13,452 bases of DNA, from assembly GCA_964473735.1 (NCBI GenBank), contig CAYYQD010000045.1:1-13452 (forward strand). The letters are read 5' to 3'. Positions within the stretch are counted from its first letter, which is position 1. The number at the start of each line of letters is the position of its first letter. Below, piece after piece: positions 1 through 6,817 of the stretch. The position numbers and the translations under genes are program-made. This DNA is from JAADCS01 sp964473735. GTDB lineage: Bacteria; Hydrothermota; Hydrothermia; LBFQ01. Below the pieces are notes generated by a model. That model was not told the DNA's origin, made no database searches, and was given only the letters and a program-made list of their open reading frames with translations.

Positions 1-64
1 GCGTCTCATGTTTCACCGGAAGGTACCCGGTTAAGGTACCGGATCAGGGGTAGGGATTACCGAA

Positions 65-75
65 GGTATCACTGT
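65..75 (+). repeat. Partial copy of the hairpin repeat (left arm only)
   Basis: GGTATCACTGT here is identical to the left arm of the copy at 10421-10458. The match then stops and runs into a perfect TATAAT (75-80), and no right arm GTGGTACC or GTGATACC follows. It is probably a decayed or truncated copy; a chance match of 11 bases is unlikely but cannot be excluded. Confidence 0.4.
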
Positions 76-170
76 ATAATACACTCCACGATGTGCGTCA
101 TACGGCCTGTGAAAAGGCATTCTAAAATGGAGTCTAAACTCATCTGGAATGCCCTACCCTTTGCAATGAA

Positions 171-207
171 GGTACTACTCTGGGTATAAAATAGCGAAAT
201 CGGTACC
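171..207 (+). repeat. Hairpin repeat, copy A
   Basis: This 37-base element starts GGTACTACTCTGGGTATAAA and ends CGGTACC. It aligns along its length with the copies at 10421-10458 and 10609-10646, sharing the core TGGGTATAAA with the latter. The terminal arms pair over six bases. The fifth stem position is C here, pairing with G, where the other copies have T pairing with A or G, so the pairing is kept while the sequence changes. Similarity to copy B continues weakly for about 14 bases downstream (a CCCxCGxATxxCGGG-like segment). Confidence 0.7.
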
Positions 208-599
208 ACCCCGATTACCGGGAGAATGAGCTTTAAGTACCGCACAGGTGGGGCGAATATCCAACCGTTCGGAACCGTCCGGTACAGCACATAGATAACG
301 GTATGTTAAACGTACGAGGACTATAAAACGACTAACGGCCCGTATACGGTGCGAATCTGGATATTTTTGCTGTTAAATTTTCGTGCGCCCTTACAAGTGC
401 ACGGCACCACTTTTAGGTGTGAAGTTTAGAAAACCGATGCCGTTCGGCTGAGGATACACCCCGGGCGGACAGCGTTGAGCCTGAAGTACGGGTCGGATAA
501 GTCGGCAGACCGGAACCATTAAGCACAGCAACGTCCAAATACAGAAAGCGATAACAGAATCTGTAAAGGTCATTCCCGGGCGGTTCCACCTTTCCACAA

Positions 600-605
600 T
601 AGAAT
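600..605 (+). promoter_or_regulatory. -10 box of a leaderless proS promoter
   Basis: TAGAAT lies 7 nt before the ATG of proS. With the usual 6-8 nt from the -10 box to the transcription start, the mRNA would begin at or next to the A of the start codon. No Shine-Dalgarno motif exists in the 20 bases before the ATG, and no clear TTGACA-like -35 is seen at 16-18 nt spacing. The same arrangement precedes four other genes in this window. Confidence 0.65.
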
Positions 606-612
606 CCCAACC

Positions 613-2274
613 ATGCGACAGAGTAAGTCCCTCATCCGAACTTACAGGGAGCCTCCGGCCGACGCCGAGACTAAGAGCCACAGGTTGCTGGTACGCGGCG
701 GATACGTGCGCCAGCTCACCAGCGGCGTCTATACCTTCCTGCCCTTGGGCTGGAGGATAATGAAGAAGATAATGCGGATAATCAGGGAGGAGATGGACGC
801 CATCGGAGGACAGGAGATATTCATGCCCTCCCTTTCCCCCTCCTCCCTGTGGGAGGAGTCCGGCCGTTGGGAGAGCTTCGGGGACGATATGTTCCGCCTG
901 AAAGACCGCAAAGATAGGGACTACGCTCTCGCCCCCACCCACGAGGAGGTGATCTCCGAGATAGCCCGCAATACGGTGTATTCCTACAAGGACCTGCCCC
1001 AGATATGGTACCAGCTTCAGACCAAGTTCAGGGATGAGCCGAGGCCGAGAGGGGGGCTCCTCCGGGTCAGGGAGTTCATAATGAAGGACTCCTACAGCCT
1101 TGACGCCACCTGGGAGGGTTTGGACGAATCCTACGCCAGACACAGGGAAGCCTATAAGAGGATATTCACCAGATGCGGCCTGAAGTTCGTCCACGTTAAG
1201 GCCTCCTCCGGCCTTATGGGAGGTAAGGAGAGCGAGGAGTTCATGGTGATCTCCGACGCCGGTGAAGACAGGCTGGTGATATGTGAATCCTGCGGGTACG
1301 CGGCCAACGTGGAGGTAGCCCCGGCCTTACCACAGGATAAGGTTGAGGAGTCCCCCTTTAAGGAGCGGGAAAAGGTACATACCCCCAACGTGCGCACCAT
1401 AGAGGAGGTGTCCTCCTTCCTCAACGTGGAACCGAAGTTCCTGGTGAAGTCTCTGGTGTATATGACGGATGAGGGACCCGTCCTCGTCCTCGTTAGAGGG
1501 GACCATGAGGTGAACGAGGAGAAACTGGCCCGAGTGCTGAAGAATCCGCGCCTCGCTACGGCCGAGGAGGTTATGAGCCTCTTGGGTGTGGAGGTGGGGT
1601 TCGTGGGTCCCATAGGCGTAGATTTACCCAAAGTGGCGGATAATTCCGTACGCCATCTGCGAGGCTTTGTCGTGGGTGGAGGGGAGAAGGATTACCATAT
1701 AGTGGGTGTAAATCCGGAGGATTTAGGCAACGTGAGGTGGGAGGATATAAGGTACGCTACAGAGGGGGATCCGTGTCCGGTTTGTGGCTCTCCCCTGAAG
1801 CAGGTAAACGCCATAGAGGTGGGGCATATCTTCAAGCTGGGGACCCGGTACAGCGAGAGTATGGGGGTGTTCTTTACCGATAGGGACGGTCAGAGAAAAC
1901 CGGTGATAATGGGGTCCTACGGTATCGGACCGGGCAGGATAATGGTGAGCGCCGTTGAGCTTTACGGCACGGAGAACTCCATGCTCTGGCCCAGAGCCAT
2001 CGCCCCCTTTGACGTCCACATCATAGACTTAGTAGGGGAGGGGGAGGAGATATACGACCTTCTTCGCGGCGCCGGGTACGACGTTCTATGGGACGACCGC
2101 GAGGAGCGCGCCGGGGTGAAGTTCAAGGACGCAGACCTGATAGGTATCCCCGTCAGGATAGTGGTCGGCCGGGCGTGGAAGGAAGGGAAGGTGGAAGTTC
2201 AGGACCTCTGGAAGGGGCAGAGGTACGAGGTACCAAAGGAGAGGATCGTTGAGGAGCTAAGGGAATTGGTGTAG
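613..2274 (+). CDS. proS: Proline--tRNA ligase (bacterial type, with editing domain)
   Basis: Class II aminoacyl-tRNA synthetase that charges tRNA-Pro with proline in the cytoplasm. At 553 residues it is close to the roughly 570 usual for bacterial ProRS. The catalytic core shows motif 1 around residues 29-60, motif 2 from FRDE (139-142) to RVREFIMKDSYSLD (151-164), and motif 3 as GSYGIGPGRIM (434-444). Between motifs 2 and 3 sits the YbaK-like INS editing domain, about residues 255-385, with the editing lysine in FLVKS (K279) and the RGDHEVNEEK segment (295-304). Two CxxC pairs (C224/C227 and C388/C391) bracket it and could bind zinc. The anticodon-binding domain fills residues 465-553. The ATG at 613 fits the family start and follows TAGAAT by 7 nt. 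The gene is a single unit, convergent with the next gene across only 23 nt. Confidence 0.98.
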   Translation: MRQSKSLIRTYREPPADAETKSHRLLVRGGYVRQLTSGVYTFLPLGWRIMKKIMRIIREEMDAIGGQEIFMPSLSPSSLWEESGRWESFGDDMFRLKDRKDRDYALAPTHEEVISEIARNTVYSYKDLPQIWYQLQTKFRDEPRPRGGLLRVREFIMKDSYSLDATWEGLDESYARHREAYKRIFTRCGLKFVHVKASSGLMGGKESEEFMVISDAGEDRLVICESCGYAANVEVAPALPQDKVEESPFKEREKVHTPNVRTIEEVSSFLNVEPKFLVKSLVYMTDEGPVLVLVRGDHEVNEEKLARVLKNPRLATAEEVMSLLGVEVGFVGPIGVDLPKVADNSVRHLRGFVVGGGEKDYHIVGVNPEDLGNVRWEDIRYATEGDPCPVCGSPLKQVNAIEVGHIFKLGTRYSESMGVFFTDRDGQRKPVIMGSYGIGPGRIMVSAVELYGTENSMLWPRAIAPFDVHIIDLVGEGEEIYDLLRGAGYDVLWDDREERAGVKFKDADLIGIPVRIVVGRAWKEGKVEVQDLWKGQRYEVPKERIVEELRELV

Positions 2275-2297
2275 AACGACCCCGAAGCGAACGGTAA

Positions 2298-3899
2298 TCA
2301 TCGGGCAACGAAGGGGCGGAGCTTGAGTACCTTGTGTATTTTACCGTCGCGTGTCCTTACGAAGTATATGCCCCTTCTCATATCCTCCAGATTTACCCGT
2401 CTTCCCGATATATCGTATATGGCCTCAACGTCCAACTTTGGATCAAAGACGAACTCCCACTCCCTCTCCAAGGTCACCTTCGCTATGGCCGTGTTCCACT
2501 CGTTCTCGGAGGTGGCGTACTCACCTATCACCCACACCGACGAATCGGCCGGGTCCATGGCTGCACCGAAGTAGTCTCCCCATCTGTTCCTACCGTCAAA
2601 CACCCTTTCGTACCACGAGGAGCCGTACTTTATACGCCTCCTTTCGCTGAAATCCATCTCTCCGACAGCCCTCGCCACGTAGAACACCGAAGGGTACCGC
2701 GTATAACCCACCCTCGTAAAGACTATTACAACCCCCTTGGGGGACACTCCAACGGTGGGATAGAGGTACGACACGTAGGGCTCATATACGCTTAAGTCCT
2801 CAAGGACGTAGGGAGCGGTATCCCGCACATCTACGACCACGAAACGGGCGCCGGTGGAGGTGTAATCGTTGGGTTGCCCCTCCTCAAAGCTCAAGTACAG
2901 CTTGCCGTCGTAATACACCACCGCCATTATCCCTTTACGGGATCCTCCCTCTATTGGATAGTAGCCGCCTCCCTGGGGGACGGTTTTAGGGGTCGGGTAG
3001 TTGCGTATTCCCAGTGTCCCCCGTAAGGTCAGGTGTGGGGTGTCCGGATCCCCGGAGAACTTCCACAGGTACAGGTATTCGTTGCCCACGCGCACGCTGA
3101 GTAGGAACATCTCCTCGTTTGGAGTTATGGAACGCATAGGACGGATGGAGTAGGTGTATTCCCCTAGGGTATCACCCCAAAGGTCCGTCCACCCATCCAG
3201 CGTACCGGAAAGTGCTTTCTCCTTATTGAGTAACCTTATCTTTCCGTACTTATACCTCCACTGGAACGTGTATTGGTTTGAAGTTATAACTATCCATCTG
3301 TCGTTGTAGCCTAAACCGGGGTAATCGGCGAGGTTGTGCGTAGGGGTTGGACCGTTGAAAGAGGCGTTGAGCTTGTAGAAGTACCAACCTCCTAAGGGAT
3401 CCTCCCCCTCGGAGACAGCCAGATAGTAGAAAGAGCTTTCGGGGTCGGGATACGCGCTAAGGTACAGAGCCAGAACGTACCACCTTCTCTCTATCACATC
3501 AAAAGTCAGCTTAGGGTCAAAGACCATTCCGTATCCCGGGTAGAACGGGAAGAACCCGGAGAGATAGTTCCAATAGAGGATATCCCCACTTTTGTCGTAC
3601 ATGTAGATAGAGCTGTTTATAGTGGAGAGTACGTGATTTTCACTTACGGCCACCTGGGGGTCAGGAGGGACATAGTGACTCCACGGACCGGGGAATTTCT
3701 CCCCTACGCTATCCTTTAGAATCCTGTACGTTCGCGGGCCCCCGATCCCATCGTCGGAGGGGTTGGGGGGAACGTAAATGGGTCCGGAGGGAGGTACTTT
3801 CTCCCGCGGAGGCTCTTTGAGATGTACTACCTCCACCTCCCCTGAGTACCTTCCGTAACCTCCAATAACCATCATAAACGTACCTGTAAGCCATATCAT
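2298..3899 (-). CDS. Secreted protein with T9SS type A-like C-terminal sorting tail
   Basis: A 533-residue protein of unknown specific function. The body (about residues 78-475) is rich in aromatic and beta-strand-like stretches, including DPQVAVSENHV (80-90), ADYPGLGYNDRW (191-202) and RWGDYFGAAMDPADSSVWVI (439-458). These resemble a recurring family of secreted, probably propeller-like proteins; the fold is inferred. The C-terminus (about 485-528) reads AIYDISGRRV, then RRGIYFVRTRDG, then KVLKL, the pattern of the Por/T9SS type A sorting domain. The N-terminus (MIWLTGTFMMVIGG) is hydrophobic but short and has no lysine or arginine before it, so the signal peptide looks incomplete. An in-frame stop lies 15 bases before the ATG, so no longer start is available. 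The start lies a few bases from the proposed end of an IS256 remnant, which may have replaced the original 5' end. Confidence 0.85.
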   Translation of the reverse strand: MIWLTGTFMMVIGGYGRYSGEVEVVHLKEPPREKVPPSGPIYVPPNPSDDGIGGPRTYRILKDSVGEKFPGPWSHYVPPDPQVAVSENHVLSTINSSIYMYDKSGDILYWNYLSGFFPFYPGYGMVFDPKLTFDVIERRWYVLALYLSAYPDPESSFYYLAVSEGEDPLGGWYFYKLNASFNGPTPTHNLADYPGLGYNDRWIVITSNQYTFQWRYKYGKIRLLNKEKALSGTLDGWTDLWGDTLGEYTYSIRPMRSITPNEEMFLLSVRVGNEYLYLWKFSGDPDTPHLTLRGTLGIRNYPTPKTVPQGGGYYPIEGGSRKGIMAVVYYDGKLYLSFEEGQPNDYTSTGARFVVVDVRDTAPYVLEDLSVYEPYVSYLYPTVGVSPKGVVIVFTRVGYTRYPSVFYVARAVGEMDFSERRRIKYGSSWYERVFDGRNRWGDYFGAAMDPADSSVWVIGEYATSENEWNTAIAKVTLEREWEFVFDPKLDVEAIYDISGRRVNLEDMRRGIYFVRTRDGKIHKVLKLRPFVAR

Positions 3900-3908
3900 A
3901 AACGTAAA

Positions 3909-3914
3909 ATTTTA
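3909..3914 (-). promoter_or_regulatory. -10 box of the secreted-protein gene
   Basis: Read on the minus strand this is TAAAAT, 9 nt before the ATG at 3899, with no Shine-Dalgarno sequence between. It matches the leaderless layout of the other leading genes, though the spacing is the longest of the five. The box lies inside the proposed left end of the IS256 remnant (3906-3925), so this promoter may be IS-derived. Confidence 0.5.
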
Positions 3915-3950
3915 AAGATGCAGTAATCGAAGAGTGTAGGGAAGAGAGTA

Positions 3951-4640
3951 GTGAGGGCGTTGATGAAGGTAGGGTACGGCAAAAGCAAGATGGAAGGGGT
4001 GCTAAGCAGGGAGGGAGAAAAGGTTAGGCTAAGCACCCTGTACTTAGTGGTAGGAATAACGAGCGAAGAGGAGAAGAAGGTGTTAGGTGAGGATATTCAG
4101 GCTGTTGATAGAGAGAGGGCTTAGAAAACCCCTCATGTTCATAACGGACGACCTTCCAGATATTGATAAGTCTTAGAGAAACTGTTTCCCTAAGCTGACC
4201 ACCCTCTATGCCTTAGCCACCTGATGCGCAATCTCAGGTTTAATCTGCTCGGAGAGTAGGATAAGGTTCATCAAGGCTACAAGGTTCGGACCTGACGATG
4301 AGGAAAAGGTGATCAAGGACTTCAAGGACCTCCTCTCTTCCATGGACTCTTCCTATCCCGCTGGCATCTCGTATATTCGGAGTCAAACCCATAAGTTCTT
4401 CGTTTCCTTGACTATCCTCACGAGATTTACAAGCACATCTATACAACCAATCGCAAACGTGGAGATTCAAGAGAGGGTTAATAGAGGTTTCTTCACCTCC
4501 AGAATCCTCGCTCCCCACTCCGTTGCATAACCTCCTCTGAAAACGACCTCCTCTGCCTTCCGGCACTTCCTCTTATCTCACTCACGGGGCGAAAACGTGC
4601 AACTACGCGAGCTACTGTATAACATCTTTTTGCACAATTT
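3951..4640 (+). pseudogene. IS256-family (mutator-type) transposase remnant
   Basis: Transposase pieces appear in order but in switching frames. 3951-4121 has LYLVVGITSEEEKKVLG, like the (V)LGI..EG.KEVLG strand of IS256 transposases, ended by TAG. 4090-4173 has IERGLRKPLMFITDDLPDID, containing the second catalytic-Asp region, ended by TAG. 4206-4256 has LCLSHLMRNLRFNLLGE, the C-x-x-H-x-x-RN helix, ended by TAG. 4261 onward has FGPDDEEKVIKDFKDLL. 4401-4451 has RFLDYPHEIYKHIYTTN, the hallmark YPxEIxKxIYTTN block. 4453-4527 has VEIQERVNRGFF, likely the IESxNR region with the final Glu. At least five frame changes and three stops are needed, and the first catalytic-Asp segment (VYLDALYVK-like) is deleted. 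It cannot be active. The C-terminal end is too eroded to place. Confidence 0.8.
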
Positions 4641-4649
4641 CAAGCCTCA

Positions 4650-4679
4650 TTTACCCCATAATCACCTCATCCTTAGAAT
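4650..4679 (+). promoter_or_regulatory. Promoter of the MFS-tsaD unit (leaderless)
   Basis: TAGAAT at 4674-4679 ends 8 nt before the ATG at 4688, with no Shine-Dalgarno motif. TTTACC at 4650-4655 matches the -35 consensus at four of six positions with an 18 nt spacer; it is the best -35 candidate of the five promoters here. The promoter begins about 10 bases beyond the proposed end of the IS256 remnant. Confidence 0.6.
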
Positions 4680-4687
4680 CGCCGCAT

Positions 4688-5806
4688 ATGGCTGGCATAC
4701 TTACCGTCGTGGTGGTGGTCTTCATCGTGATGATGGGGTTCTCGCTCCTGTTCCCCATCCTGCCCTTCTGGGCCCTCAACTTAGGCGCCACACCCTTCCA
4801 GATAGGACTTATCTTCGCCGCTTACCCGGTGGCCCAGTTTATCTCCGCTCCACTCTGGGGAAGGTTTTCGGATAGGTTCGGATACAAGTGGGGAATAACC
4901 TTAGGGACGCTCGGCTTCGCTTTGACCTCCTTCCTCATACCCCTGGTACCGGCCGTGTGGTACCTGATACTCATAAGGTTTTTAGGCGGTCTCATATCGG
5001 CCGCCGCCTTACCGTCCTCCAGCGCTTACATAGGGGCGGTATCACCTCCCGGGAAGGTAACCCGGAACTTCGGTTTTTACGGCGCGGCTCTGGGAAGCGG
5101 TATGGTGTTCGGTCCCTTCATAGGGGGATTGGCCTCTAACTTCGGCCTCTTAGTGCCCTTCTTCGTCTCCGGAGCCATAGCGCTGGTCGCCTTCACGGTG
5201 GCCCTCTTCACCGTCAGGAACGTTAAGGCCCACCTACCCCGACGCCGGGGAGGTATCCTTTCTCTCTCTCCGGACAAGCGGGTACTCGTCCTCTTGGGGT
5301 TCGTTGGCATGCTCATAATGGTGAATTTTGAGGCGATATTGGCCCTCCTGATAAAGGACAGGTTCAGCTTAGGGGCGAGGGAGGTGGGGTACCTCATGGG
5401 TGTGGCCGGCCTCTTCGGAGCGATGGTCCAGGGGAACATGGGAAGAATAAGCAAGGTGATACACGAAAAAACGGCCATACTCTTAGGTTTCCTTATAGCG
5501 GCGATAGTGGCCGTCTTCGTTCCCTTCGCCCCGAACTTCTACCTTTTAGGTGCCCTCGTGGTGGTGCTGGTTATGGCCTCGGGTATAACCCAGCCCTCCG
5601 TCCTTAGTCTGCTCTCTCACGGCACAAAAGAGAGAGGGCTGGTTATGGGCACCTATCAGTCGGCCAACTCCCTCGGCAGGATAGTGGGTCCCCCCATCGC
5701 AGGCTACCTGTACGGCCTTCATTACTCCGCACCCTTCTTCTGGGCGGCCTTTCTATCGCTATCCACGGCCACCTTCTGGGCCTTCTACGGTAGGCACGTG
5801 GAATGA
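4688..5806 (+). CDS. Major facilitator superfamily transporter, drug-efflux-like
   Basis: A 372-residue inner-membrane protein made almost entirely of hydrophobic helices, consistent with a compact 12-helix MFS carrier driven by an ion gradient. The N-terminus (MAGILTVVVVVFIVMMGFSLLF) enters the first helix directly. Motif A follows helix 2 as GRFSDRFGYKWG (59-69). Helix 5 has the antiporter motif C pattern GSGMVFGPFIGG (136-147). A weakened second-half motif A is seen near GRISKVIHEK. Near the C-terminus, SANSLGRIVGPPIAGYLYG resembles the corresponding repeat in multidrug efflux carriers of the TetA/MdtG type. The substrate cannot be told from sequence. The stop codon overlaps the tsaD start by 4 nt (ATGA), so the two are co-transcribed. 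The start is set by a TAGAAT box 8 nt upstream. Confidence 0.92.
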   Translation: MAGILTVVVVVFIVMMGFSLLFPILPFWALNLGATPFQIGLIFAAYPVAQFISAPLWGRFSDRFGYKWGITLGTLGFALTSFLIPLVPAVWYLILIRFLGGLISAAALPSSSAYIGAVSPPGKVTRNFGFYGAALGSGMVFGPFIGGLASNFGLLVPFFVSGAIALVAFTVALFTVRNVKAHLPRRRGGILSLSPDKRVLVLLGFVGMLIMVNFEAILALLIKDRFSLGAREVGYLMGVAGLFGAMVQGNMGRISKVIHEKTAILLGFLIAAIVAVFVPFAPNFYLLGALVVVLVMASGITQPSVLSLLSHGTKERGLVMGTYQSANSLGRIVGPPIAGYLYGLHYSAPFFWAAFLSLSTATFWAFYGRHVE

Positions 5807-6810
5807 AGGTTCTGGCTGTAGAGACCTCCTGCGACGAGACCTCCGCCTCCGTCGTTGAGATGCGGAACGACAGGTTCAACGTCCTTTCTCTGGTCGTCAG
5901 GTCGCAGGTCATACATGAGGAGTTCGGTGGCATAGTTCCGGAGCTGGCGGCGAGGGCCCACGTTGAGGTGATATACGACGTCGTTAAGAAAGCGCTGGAC
6001 GATTCGGGAGCACCTCCGGAGAGCGTGGATTTAGTGGCCGCGACGAAGGGGCCCGGTCTGGCCGCGTCCCTGATAGTGGGTGTTGAGTTTGCAAAGACGG
6101 TAGCCCTAACCCTTAACAGGCCCTTCGTAGGGGTGAATCACCTGATAGGCCACATATACTCCGCCTACTTGAGCGATCCGGACCTAAGGCCCCCCTTCCT
6201 GAGCCTCATCGTGTCCGGGGGACACACGGAGCTGGTCTGGGTTGAGGACTGGTACTCCTTTCGTCTCTTAGGCCACACTTTAGACGACGCGGCGGGGGAG
6301 GCCTTTGACAAGGGGGGAAGGACGCTGGGCTTAGGTTATCCTGCGGGCCCTAAGATAGATCGCCTCGCCCGTGAGGGCAGAAGGGACTTCCATACCTTCC
6401 CCAAGCCCCGCATAAAGAGGAGAGGATACTACTTCAGCTTCAGCGGTCTAAAAACCGCCCTCCTCCACTACGTCAGGGCCAAGGGGGAGGAGTTCGTCAG
6501 GGAGAACCTTCCGCACATCGCCGCCTCCTATCAGGAGGCCATAGTGCGGCACCTCTACGACGTTGTGAGCCGGGCTTACGAGGATATAAACCCACCGCGG
6601 TTGGCCGTAGTGGGTGGAGTGGCCCTCAACAGCCGCCTGCGGGAGGTCTTCAGGGAGAGGTTCGGGGATAAGGTGCTATTCGCCCGTCCGGAGTACTGCA
6701 CCGACAACGCCACCATGATAGGGGCCGCCGCTCTGAAAAAGTACGAGATTTACGGGGAGGACGGTCAGGGGGTAGGGGTATACCCCTCCTTGGGGGTCGT
6801 TGAACCATGA
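5803..6810 (+). CDS. tsaD: tRNA N6-adenosine threonylcarbamoyltransferase TsaD
   Basis: Kae1/TsaD ASKHA-fold ATPase that, with TsaB and TsaE, transfers the threonylcarbamoyl group from TC-AMP to A37 of ANN-decoding tRNAs in the cytoplasm. The 335-residue length is typical. Visible signatures are the N-terminal phosphate loop VLAVETSCDETSAS (3-16), the metal-binding histidines in VNHLIGHIYSA (H113 and H117), SGGHTEL (138-144), GEAFDKGGRTLGLGYPAGPK (165-184), FSFSGLKTAL (211-220), the GGVALNSRLR segment (271-280), and the metal aspartate in CTDNATMIGAA (D301). All key residues are present. It is the second gene of a two-gene unit, starting inside the last codons of the MFS gene. It ends 7 nt from the convergent stop of the next gene. 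TsaB and TsaE are not in the window. Confidence 0.98.
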   Translation: MKVLAVETSCDETSASVVEMRNDRFNVLSLVVRSQVIHEEFGGIVPELAARAHVEVIYDVVKKALDDSGAPPESVDLVAATKGPGLAASLIVGVEFAKTVALTLNRPFVGVNHLIGHIYSAYLSDPDLRPPFLSLIVSGGHTELVWVEDWYSFRLLGHTLDDAAGEAFDKGGRTLGLGYPAGPKIDRLAREGRRDFHTFPKPRIKRRGYYFSFSGLKTALLHYVRAKGEEFVRENLPHIAASYQEAIVRHLYDVVSRAYEDINPPRLAVVGGVALNSRLREVFRERFGDKVLFARPEYCTDNATMIGAAALKKYEIYGEDGQGVGVYPSLGVVEP

Positions 6811-6817
6811 AACCCGT

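Larger units (their letters stand above)
1..612. other. Non-coding region upstream of proS
   Basis: No convincing gene is seen in these 612 bases. Open frames on the minus strand have no promoter box or family resemblance. The stretch holds one full copy (171-207) and a partial copy (65-75) of the hairpin repeat also found near 10.4-10.6 kb. It also has a perfect TATAAT (75-80), a doubled GGTACC (22-27 and 35-40), a short palindrome CCGTATACGG (338-347), a palindrome ACAGAATCTGT (555-565) and the proS -10 box (600-605). No tRNA-like T-loop sequence was found. Confidence 0.6.
3906..4640 (+). mobile_element. Decayed IS256-family insertion sequence
   Basis: The interval spans a broken mutator-type transposase and two possible ends. 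The left end reads AAAATTTTAAAGATGCAGTA (3906-3925). The reverse complement of 4613-4640 begins AAATTGTGC, then AAAAAGATG, a short insert and CAGTA. Both share AAATT, AAAGATG and CAGTA in order, as an eroded terminal inverted repeat would, but they need gaps to align, so the exact ends are tentative. No target-site duplication could be fixed. The element separates the divergent secreted-protein and MFS genes. Confidence 0.55.

Noticed and set aside
171..207. Hairpin repeats as a CRISPR array
   Set aside because: Copies are few, divergent and separated by irregular distances, with no spacer-like periodicity and no cas genes in the window.
69..290. 73-codon minus-strand frame in the left intergenic region
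   Set aside because: It runs through the hairpin repeat and has no promoter box or family resemblance.
391..1194. 267-codon open frame on the minus strand across the proS start
   Set aside because: It lies antisense to well-conserved proS codons, has low-complexity Gly/Pro/Leu-rich composition and no recognisable motif or TANAAT box.
1152..1631. Other long antisense frames within proS, the envelope protein and the lyase
   Set aside because: They are mirror frames of strongly supported genes, with Ser/Arg/Pro-rich translations typical of the opposite strand of AGG/GAG-rich coding DNA.
4309..4530. 73-codon plus-strand frame as a stand-alone gene
   Set aside because: It is one frame of the decayed IS256 transposase; the hallmark YTTN block lies in a different frame of the same stretch.
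6774..6787. Palindrome AGGGGTATACCCCT near the tsaD end as a terminator
   Set aside because: It lies inside the tsaD coding sequence before the stop and has no T-tract.
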